From an uncultured Chlorobiota bacterium (lineage in GTDB: Bacteria > Bacteroidota > Kapaibacteriia > OLB7): DNA of 11,245 nt. The stretch is taken from contig CAMLOB010000077.1 in NCBI GenBank assembly GCA_946481475.1, positions 1 to 11,245 on the forward strand, read 5' to 3'. Every line of letters begins with the position of its first letter. The first letter of the stretch is position 1. Below the pieces are notes generated by a model, which was given only the letters and a program-made list of their open reading frames with translations, had not been told where the DNA came from and did no database searches. The position numbers were made by a program, and so were the translations under genes. Of the stretch, positions 1 to 6,500 are shown piece after piece.

Positions 1-385
1 GGACGGGGGCGGACTTGGAACTGTACATCAGGTGAAGTTGCCGTTTTTCCAGTTCCGCAAGTTCACTCATCAGATTCAGGCGCTCCTGCAGTCGCATCAG
101 CCGTTCGGGCGAACCGTACAGCAACTGGAACAACGCCCGTCCCGCTTGCCGTTCGAGATAAGCGGAATCCTGTTCGGAGAGTGTTTCGATCCGCGGCGTA
201 TCGGGGAAGGGGAGATCCGGCCTCGAAGGGCTGAAGGATTCGGCTGCCCGGAGTTCGGTCGAAAACGTGTCGTCGGGGAGAAAGAGTCGGTCGAATACTC
301 CGGCACGGTAGAGGACAAATCCCGTTGCCAGAAGAAGCGAACTGCAGATGGCAGCGGTTTTGATGAAGAGACCGGATCGATCCAT
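1..385 (-). CDS. Membrane-anchored protein of unknown function, 3' end outside window
   Basis: An open frame of 128 complete codons runs from the ATG at 385 to the window's left edge with no stop, so the gene is cut by the window. The start is well supported: AGGAG lies at 394-398, eight bases before the ATG, and a candidate promoter lies just upstream. The protein begins MDRSGLFIK, followed by one hydrophobic stretch at about residues 7-26 that looks like a signal anchor or uncleaved signal peptide. After it comes a Pro/Ser-rich linker (about 40-70) and a charged, probably helical segment (about 72-120, rich in Glu, Arg and Leu) that could form a coiled coil. The likely topology is N-terminus inside with the bulk in the periplasm. 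I do not recognise a family. It lies downstream of the TPR-LuxR gene on the same strand, 171 bases away and with its own promoter candidate, so it need not be in the same operon. Confidence 0.72.
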   Translation of the reverse strand, partial: MDRSGLFIKTAAICSSLLLATGFVLYRAGVFDRLFLPDDTFSTELRAAESFSPSRPDLPFPDTPRIETLSEQDSAYLERQAGRALFQLLYGSPERLMRLQERLNLMSELAELEKRQLHLMYSSKSAPV

Positions 386-404
386 GATCTGTACTCCTTT
401 TTTT

Positions 405-436
405 CGAAAATAGATGGGGAGCGTAAACTGTACAAG
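405..436 (-). promoter_or_regulatory. Candidate Bacteroidota-type promoter for the membrane-anchored gene
   Basis: On the minus strand CTTG (436-433) is followed after 20 bases by TATTTTCG (412-405). This fits the Bacteroidota vegetative pattern TTG/TTTG-N19-21-TAnnTTTG with one mismatch in the -7 element. Transcription would begin near 400, just ahead of the AGGAG at 394-398. This is a pattern match by eye, not a mapped start. Confidence 0.45.
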
Positions 437-556
437 GAATCGGTTTCGGGATCGGACGTGGTGAAGGAGGAGTGTGACCTCTTGTGCCGCTCACCCTCCG
501 GCACTTCCATTCCGGTTATCGACTTCCCTCTCCTTGTTTGTCCCCTTCGCACTCGG

Positions 557-2524
557 TTACCCCTCGTGTCGTTCGTCCCCCCTGATCAGATATGCCTGCA
601 GGCTTCCCCCGACCGACATCCCGATCTTCTTCCTGATCCGTCCCCGATATGTCTCGACGCTTCGGGGTTCGATGTTGAGAATGCGGGCGGTCTCCTTTGT
701 TGTCAGGCCGATCTTCAGCAGTGCGCAGACCTTCAGTTCGGTCGGACTGAGATTCGGATGGCGGGCGGCGAGCCTTTCAAGGTAGTCGCCGTGAACGTGC
801 CGGAACTGCTGTTCGAAGGTCTCCCATGACCGGCCCGTATCGATTGCGCCGTCGATCTCGCAGAGAAGAGAGGCGACCTGCGATTTCATTCTTCCCGGTC
901 CCTCTCTTCCGAGATCCTTGAGCTTCCGTCGCAGCTTTTCAAGAAGATCGTTCTTCTGCGTCAGAAACATCGCCGTGGTCGTCAGTTCTTTCTGCCGATG
1001 TTCCCCCTCGGACTGCAATCGTTCTTTTTCCAGACGAAGTATCTCGGCCTGCTTCTCGGCCAGTTGTCGCGAGCGCTTCTGCCGTTCCACTTCGTGGATC
1101 ACCGACAGCCGCAGATAGCGTCGCTCCGATTCCTCATTCCCGATTTCCGAACGGAGTCGTTCGAACTCTTTGTGGTGGGCGAGCGCCCGGGCATATTTTC
1201 GTAGCCCTTCGTATGCCCGGCTGAGAGCCGCGTGAATCCGGATTTGCTCTCGGCGCAGATCATACTCTCCGGCCGTCTCCATCGCTTCGTTGAGTCTTCG
1301 GAGAGCCTGATCTCTGTCCGTTTCAAGGAGCAGTTCGCCCTGTTCGGTAAGGAGGAGGACGGTCTCCTTCGGCAACCCGATCTGTCTGAACATCTCCAGA
1401 GCCTTGTTCAGCGATGCAAGTGCGAAATCAATCTCTCCTTCTCTTCTGTGGAGACGAGCGGTTCCCAGAAGGGCCAGACCAAGATTTCGCCGGTCTTCGC
1501 CTGCGGTACAGATGTCGATACAGCGTCGGTAGTAGGCGGCGGCTTCGTCATTTCGGTCAAGATCGGCACAGACGTCGCCGAGGTTGATGAGCGTCGAGGC
1601 GATTTCGTAGGGGTTGCCGAGGGATTCCTTGAGCTTCAGACTCTCTTCCAGATAATCCCGTGCCTCCTGGTGGCGACGCAAATTGCAGTGCAGACTTCCG
1701 AGATTGTTCAGCACCAACGCCGTTCCCCGTATATCGCCGATCTCCTGACTCGTCTCCAGAGCACGACGGTACCAGTTGAGGGCGGCTTCGAAATCTCCCG
1801 CGTCGATCATCACGCTGGCGATGTCGCCGACCACTCCCGTCTCCTGCAATCTCTGCCCCAGATCTTCAAAGAGTTCAAGACTTTGGTAGAGATCGGACAG
1901 ACCTTCCCGCCACTTTCCCCGTTCGTAGCGGAGCAGCCCGAGGTTGTGCAGAAGATTCGCTTTTCCGAGACGATGATCGATCTTCCCGGCCAGCTCGATA
2001 CCCTCGGCCAGATACGCTTCCGCCCGGACAAAGTCGTCCCGATGCAGGGAAAGATAGCCGAGGTTTCCCAGAACCGTGATCCGATGCCGGACGTTTTTCA
2101 GTTCTTCGGACATCTGCAGACTTGTGGTGTAATGCTCAAGTGCCTGATCGTGGTTTCCCCGATAGGTCTCGACGTTCCCGAGATTTGTGGTCATCAGCAT
2201 GATCTGCAACCGGTCGTCGAGCTCCTCGAAGATTGAACGTGCTTCGCAGAAGTATTTGTGTGCTTTGTCGTAGGTGTGGCGATGGGCCGAGGCGATGCCG
2301 AGATATTCCAGAAGACGACCGTAAAGCTTCCTGTCTTCACCCGATGCCGTCTCTTCACGGATTCCCTCTCCAAGCTGCAGCACGCGTTCACTGTCGGTGT
2401 AGAGGAGGTGGTGCATCAACGCAATGGTTGCGTCGTGCCGCTCCGACCGGTCTGCGGCGGCCGCAAGGCGGGCTTCGATCTCCGCAACGGCAGATCCGGC
2501 CGGTTTTTCGGATGGACTGTTCAT
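557..2524 (-). CDS. TPR-repeat protein with C-terminal LuxR-type helix-turn-helix (regulator)
   Basis: From the ATG at 2524 this encodes 655 residues. Residues about 65-465 are roughly ten tetratricopeptide repeats spaced 40 residues apart, with typical positions such as NLG..Y...G....A...Y..(A/S)L. A coiled coil follows (about 470-540, rich in Glu, Lys, Arg and Gln). Residues 592-646 form a GerE/LuxR-type DNA-binding domain: LSPTELKVCALLKIGLTTKE, then the recognition-helix region with RSVETYRGRIRKKI. This architecture is common in Bacteroidota, where TPRs act as a sensing or protein-binding module and the HTH binds DNA. Many relatives carry a membrane segment between the TPRs and the coiled coil; none is visible here, so the protein is probably cytosolic. 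No receiver domain is seen. The frame stays open 30 codons further up to a TTG at 2614, but that stretch translates a 9-bp microrepeat and overlaps the likely promoter, so I prefer 2524. No Shine-Dalgarno sequence precedes 2524. Target genes are unknown. Confidence 0.9.
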   Translation of the reverse strand: MNSPSEKPAGSAVAEIEARLAAAADRSERHDATIALMHHLLYTDSERVLQLGEGIREETASGEDRKLYGRLLEYLGIASAHRHTYDKAHKYFCEARSIFEELDDRLQIMLMTTNLGNVETYRGNHDQALEHYTTSLQMSEELKNVRHRITVLGNLGYLSLHRDDFVRAEAYLAEGIELAGKIDHRLGKANLLHNLGLLRYERGKWREGLSDLYQSLELFEDLGQRLQETGVVGDIASVMIDAGDFEAALNWYRRALETSQEIGDIRGTALVLNNLGSLHCNLRRHQEARDYLEESLKLKESLGNPYEIASTLINLGDVCADLDRNDEAAAYYRRCIDICTAGEDRRNLGLALLGTARLHRREGEIDFALASLNKALEMFRQIGLPKETVLLLTEQGELLLETDRDQALRRLNEAMETAGEYDLRREQIRIHAALSRAYEGLRKYARALAHHKEFERLRSEIGNEESERRYLRLSVIHEVERQKRSRQLAEKQAEILRLEKERLQSEGEHRQKELTTTAMFLTQKNDLLEKLRRKLKDLGREGPGRMKSQVASLLCEIDGAIDTGRSWETFEQQFRHVHGDYLERLAARHPNLSPTELKVCALLKIGLTTKETARILNIEPRSVETYRGRIRKKIGMSVGGSLQAYLIRGDERHEG

Positions 2525-2527
2525 GGG

Positions 2528-2560
2528 GAAATATAGGACGAGCGGTACGAGGGGAACAAG
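2528..2560 (-). promoter_or_regulatory. Candidate promoter of the TPR-LuxR gene, possibly giving a leaderless mRNA
   Basis: On the minus strand CTTG (2560-2557) is followed after 21 bases by TATATTTC (2535-2528), a good match to TTG-N19-21-TAnnTTTG except for the last base. Only three C residues separate the -7 element from the ATG at 2524, so transcription would begin at or within a few bases of the start codon. That agrees with the absence of a Shine-Dalgarno sequence. The upstream element overlaps the 9-bp microrepeat. Confidence 0.4.
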
Positions 2561-2584
2561 GGAACGAAGGGGACAAAAGAACAG
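2549..2584 (+). repeat. 9-bp imperfect tandem microrepeat
   Basis: Four consecutive 9-mers, GAGGGGAAC, AAGGGAACG, AAGGGGACA and a diverged AAAGAACAG, run from 2549 to 2584. Read as protein on the minus strand the first three give repeated Leu-Val-Pro. The repeat lies just upstream of the TPR-LuxR gene and overlaps the upstream element of its candidate promoter, so a change in copy number could affect that promoter. Confidence 0.6.
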
Positions 2585-2600
2585 TGCGAATCCTGCTGAC

Positions 2601-2610
2601 GCCCGCGGGC
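2601..2610. other. Perfect 10-bp GC palindrome
   Basis: GCCCGCGGGC is its own reverse complement. It lies 76 bases upstream of the TPR-LuxR start, between the 9-bp and 21-bp repeats. It could be a regulator-binding half-site pair or chance in GC-rich DNA; no second copy was noticed in the window. Confidence 0.2.
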
Positions 2611-2666
2611 ACAAAGCTCACCGATGATTGCTCACAACTAACAGCAAAATCTCATAGTTGAAAGCT

Positions 2667-2820
2667 GACTGCTCAAAGCTCAAAGCTGAAGGCCGACTGC
2701 TCAAAGCTGAAGGCCGACTGCTCAAAGCTGAAGGCCGACTGCTCAAAGCTGATAGCCGACTGCTCAAAGCTGAAAGCTGACTGCTCAAAGCTGAAAGCTG
2801 ACCGCTCAAAGCTCACCCCT
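2667..2820. repeat. Phased tandem repeat, 21-bp unit built from three 7-mers
   Basis: Seven units begin at 2667, 2695, 2716, 2737, 2758, 2779 and 2800. The unit is made of the heptamers GACTGCT, CAAAGCT and GAAGGCC (or GAAAGCT). Units 2-7 are exactly 21 bp. The first is 28 bp because it carries one extra heptamer (CAAAGCT twice), which shows that the real building block is 7 bp. There are no unique spacers, so this is not a CRISPR array. The long frames read through it (repeated Ser-Ala-Leu-Ser or Ser-Ala-Phe-Ser) come from the repeat and do not look like genes. It resembles the heptanucleotide STRR repeats described in cyanobacteria. It sits in the 428-base gap 2525-2952, whose other contents are the promoter, 9-bp repeat, palindrome and terminator listed separately; I see no gene there. 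Confidence 0.9.
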
Positions 2821-2825
2821 GATGG

Positions 2826-2847
2826 AAAAACGCCCGAAGAGCAGGCG
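2826..2847 (-). terminator. Rho-independent terminator of the RHS operon
   Basis: Read on the minus strand, CGCCTG (2847-2842), a five-base loop and CGGGCG (2836-2831) form a 6-bp stem with one U-G pair, followed directly by five T residues (2830-2826). It lies about 105 bases after the stop of the small YD/FlgD gene, with correct polarity to end the RHS operon transcript before the tandem repeat. Confidence 0.6.
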
Positions 2848-2952
2848 GAGGTTCGGTCGGCAGGCGAATCCGCAACATTCCGCCCGCTCCGGACGTGGAC
2901 TCTTATTGTCGTGTCTTCTCTTCCGCAGTGTGCATCGCAGAAGGGTGAGAAG

Positions 2953-3510
2953 TCAGCGAAGAAGAATGATGTGTGCAACCGATTCGCGAACGATGCCTGC
3001 GTCGTCGGTGATGCGGAGTCGTGCCAGATAGAACCCGCTCGCCGCTTTTCTTCCTCGTTCATCCGTACCGTTCCAGGCAACCACAAGGTTCCCGGCGTTT
3101 CTGTTCTCCTCAAGCAGCCGGATGATGTCATCTCCCCGCTCGTCCAGAATCGACAGTTCCACGCGGGATCGCTCCGGAATTCCGACTTCGATGCCGACCC
3201 GACCGTAGCCGGGGTTCGGTGCGATCCGGAGTGTCTGCTCACGCTTCGCCGTCACTTCTTCCACGTCAACGCCGGACGGAGCGTCGATGATGATGCTCAG
3301 GATGTTCCCGGCGGCATCATAGCGATAGCTGACCGATGAGCCGTCGTCGTAGACGACTTTGACCAGCCTGCCCGCATCGTCATACTCGTAGGTCTCGGCC
3401 ACAAGAGCGTGAGGATCTGCCGTTGCGCACAGGAGAAGGAAGAACGTGACGTATACGAGCTTCTTCATAGGATATACTCCGGACGTATTGTTCACTGATC
3501 TGCGTTTCAT
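2953..3510 (-). CDS. Small secreted protein: two YD repeats plus FlgD-like C-terminal sorting domain
   Basis: Counted from the ATG at 3510 this is 185 residues. A signal peptide centres on residues 15-35 (KKLVYVTFFLLLCA then ALVAE). Next come two RHS/YD motifs (YEYDDAGRLVKV and YRYDAAGNILSI, about 40-72). The last roughly 90 residues are a beta-sandwich of the FlgD Ig-like/type IX sorting kind, with LRIAPNPGYG, then LSILDERGD, WNGTDERGRKAASGFYLARL. It is probably exported and anchored or released at the outer membrane. The ATG at 3510 overlaps the stop of the RHS gene as ATGA and has GGAGG at 3517-3521, six bases upstream. A second ATG at 3468 has its own GGAG at 3477-3480, eight bases upstream, and would give a more ordinary signal peptide (MKKLVYV..., 171 residues). 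Either or both may be used. It sits where an RHS immunity gene is usual but looks nothing like a cytosolic immunity protein. It may be a partner, or a remnant of a longer YD protein. Confidence 0.85.
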   Translation of the reverse strand: MKRRSVNNTSGVYPMKKLVYVTFFLLLCATADPHALVAETYEYDDAGRLVKVVYDDGSSVSYRYDAAGNILSIIIDAPSGVDVEEVTAKREQTLRIAPNPGYGRVGIEVGIPERSRVELSILDERGDDIIRLLEENRNAGNLVVAWNGTDERGRKAASGFYLARLRITDDAGIVRESVAHIILLR

Positions 3511-6500
3511 TGCCCACCTCCCCGTAACAGATACTCGAGATCACCGAAGCCCTCCCAGAATCCGTTAAGCCATGCCCAGAAGACCGATGCCTGTTCGGTC
3601 TGCCGTGGATTTGCACGGTTCCCTTCCCGGGGGGCGCCGGGAGTCGTCTGCGGAGCCTTCGGTTGCTTCGGCTGTCTCGCTTGTTCCTTTCCTTTCCCGA
3701 CATTTGTCCCCTCTGCTCCGCCCGAGGCGATTGCCGCTCCCCCTGCGGTAACCGGTTCGTCCGTCAGTGGGATGTCCACTTCATACAAGTCAGTTCCGGC
3801 AATCGGAATTGTGGTCAGAGCGAACGGATGCTGTGGAAGAAAACTGCCGATGGGGAAGTTATTCCGGATATGCTCCGACAGTCCGGCACTGCACATGGCG
3901 AGGGTCTCCTCGACGATCCGACTCTGCTTCGGCTGGAATCCCTCGCTCCCGTTCTCATCTTCCCTGCGAGACATTGCAAGCCCCAACACCATCATCCCGT
4001 ATGAGTAGAGCCGATCGGAGGGATCCCGTCCTTTAATCCTTAATTCACGTGCTAATTTCCGCATGTAGAGTGAAGTGTAGGTGTGGAGAACATGGGGCAG
4101 TTCAAACTCCCCCTTGTCATCGGAGATCAGCACGTCCATATTCCAGTTTCGCTTGGTCATCCCGTCGATGTCGACGTAGGTGATCGGATCTCCTGCGGTG
4201 TACTGATACGGATTGATCTCCTTCGGAGCGGTCGACCGGTGAGGGTCGGGTGAGAGAAAGCGGCCGACCGATCCGTCGTACCAGCGGGCGCGCATGTTGT
4301 AGAGGTCTCCGCCGAGCGAAATCGTCCCGTACTCTCCGCCGAAGGTAAATATGTTCCCTCCCTCTCCCTGACTGTCGAGAAGTGATCCGTAGGGAAGGTA
4401 GGCGTAGCTTGCCGTGATCGATCCCTCTTCATCTGTGAGAAAGAGCACGGATCCGGACTCGTTGAAATGATAGTACTTCTTCTCACCCGTCAGGGCATCA
4501 ACCCGTGCCAGCAGACGTCCCCCCGGCGTGTGGATGTAGTAGAAGGCATCGGAGCCGTCCCGTCGCTCGACGGAGATCGAGGGAATTCCGAGTCCGTAGT
4601 TCCAGACGAATTCCTGCTCTGTCCCGGCCCTTGCAACGCTCAGGAGATAGCCGTCGGCGTTGTACCTCATGTCGGTCCGTTCCCCTTCGTCGTCGATTGA
4701 TCGCAGGCGTGAGGCAAGATCCCATCCGTAGGCGGCGTTCCCTTCCCGGATGATGCGTCCCATCGCGTCATGTGTCGCTCCGTCACGCTCGGCTGCGGCG
4801 TTGTAGGTGAAGGCCCGGGTTGAGGGGGAGAGGGTGGCGGAGAGAGGAAGGTCCCGGGTTGCCGAGATGATCCTTCCGACTTCGTCCCGCTCAAAACGCA
4901 TCTCCGCCAGGTTTCCGTGCAGGATGGCGCCCCACCGGTCATCGGCGTCATACTCGTAGCGGGTCGTCACCCCGTTCGGACGTTCGATCCTCTCCAGCTT
5001 CCCCTCGCCGTCGTAGCTGAAGGTGATCTCTTCTCCCGTCCAGTCACGCACGGTCTTCACCCGTCCGTCGATATGGTACTCGTATTCGATCCGTTTCCCC
5101 GGAGCAACGGTTATCGCCGTCGGACGCCCTCCGGCATCCCGTTCGATTGCGATGCCGCCGGAATTTGTGAGGGCTCCGGTTGCGTCATACGCGAATGTCG
5201 CTCCCGTTGCCGCAGTCGTGCGTCCCGTCGCATCGCGCTCATAGGTGATCTCCGTCCCGTCCGACCAGCGTTCGGCGACGACGTATCCCCGTTTGTCATA
5301 GGTAACGACTTTCGATCCCATACCTTCCGGAAAGATCACCGAGTCGACGCGGTTCCGCGCATCCAGGCTCAGACGGGTCTGCCGTCCGAGCGGATCGCGC
5401 CGGAGAACCATTCGTCCGGCATCGTCAAATTCCGATTCCCACCGGTATCCGTTCGGATCGATGATGGTCGTTGCCTGTCCCAGTCCGTTCCGTTCGTACC
5501 GGGCCTCGATCCCTTCCTCTTCGGCAATGCTCGTCGGTTGGCCGTTTCCGTCATACGTAATAGCTGTTGCCTTCCCGGTCGGCTCCACCACCCGCATAAT
5601 CCTTCCGGACTCATCCCGCTCAAGCGTGAAGGTCTGGCCCCGCGGCGAAGTCATCGAGGTGATGAATCCTCTGCGGTCGTAACCGAACTCCGTGACGTTG
5701 CCGAGCGGATCTTCCACCCGAACCACACGCCCCTCCGCATCCGACTCCTGCGTGAATCGGCGACCGGCCGGATCGACAACCGCAGTGACGAGCCCGCGTT
5801 TGTCATGCTCGAACCGCAACAGCCCTCCGCTCCGGTCCCTGAGTTCGGAGAGTCGGCCGAACGAAGTGAAGTCGAACGTCAGAGCGTTTCCCAGCGGATC
5901 GGTGATCGTATCGATCCGGTCGGCCGCATCGTAGCGGAAGCGGGTTGTCTCTCCGTCCGCGTCGGTGATCGCAATCAGATTGCCGTTCGGATCATACTCA
6001 AGGTTTTGTTCCTTCCCCTCCTCATCGGTCAGACCGACAAGCCGGTCGCTGTGATCCCAGGCGAACGATCGCGACGTTCCGTCTCCCCACGTCGCTTTGA
6101 CGAGACGACTGAAACGGTCGTAGTCGAACCGGGTGACGTTTCCGGAGGGATCGGTGATCGAGGCGATGTTCATGTCCGGGGACCGGGTGTAGCGGTAGAC
6201 GCCCCCGGTCGGTAACGTTTCGCTCAGGAGGAGTCCGCGGTCGTTATATGTGTAGCTGAAGACGTTTCCCGAGGGATCGGTATAGCTCACAAGGTTTCCC
6301 TTTTCATCATACTCGAATCGCCGTTCCGTTCCGTCGGGAAGGAATTCACGCGAGATGAAGTAGCGGGGAATTCCCCGCACGGTTCGATCTCTGTACACGT
6401 AGTTCGATATCTGGCGACCCTGATCCTCGAACAGGCCGGGCAGTCCATTGACGTGATAGCCGAACCTGACGGAATCCCCAAGGCGGTTCAGAACGGTTGC

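Noticed and set aside
484..504. Hairpin as terminator of the TPR-LuxR gene
   Set aside because: GTGCCG and CGGCAC form a 6-bp stem with a nine-base loop, but there is no T run on either side, so I do not call it a terminator.
63..552. Two minus-strand frames (63-494 and 97-552) overlapping the left-edge gene
   Set aside because: They are Arg/Ser/Pro-rich with no ribosome site, and conflict with the better supported frame starting at 385.
32..829. Plus-strand frame of 265 codons at the left edge
   Set aside because: It crosses the start of one minus-strand gene and the HTH-coding end of another. The minus-strand frame at 1-385 has a promoter pattern, ribosome site and signal anchor, and this one has none.
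1232..2236. Plus-strand frame of about 330 codons opposite the TPR gene
   Set aside because: It mirrors the repeating TPR codons; the minus-strand protein has clear TPR and LuxR-HTH domains.
2524..2614. TTG start at 2614 for the TPR-LuxR protein
   Set aside because: The added 30 residues come largely from a 9-bp microrepeat, there is no ribosome site, and they overlap the likely promoter.
2667..2820. CRISPR array
   Set aside because: The units abut with no unique spacers, and no cas gene is present.
2618..3242. Minus-strand frames translating the 21-bp repeat (Ser-Ala-Leu-Ser or Ser-Ala-Phe-Ser-Phe-Glu-Gln runs)
   Set aside because: A 21-bp unit is a multiple of three, so any frame through it stays open. 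The peptide is low complexity, and the longer frame overlaps the small YD/FlgD gene.
4917..6215. Long plus-strand open frame (about 430 codons) inside the RHS gene
   Set aside because: It is antisense to the YD-repeat array, which has biased, repetitive codons that suppress stops on the other strand. Its protein is Arg/Pro/Val-rich with no domain, and the minus-strand reading is a clear RHS protein.
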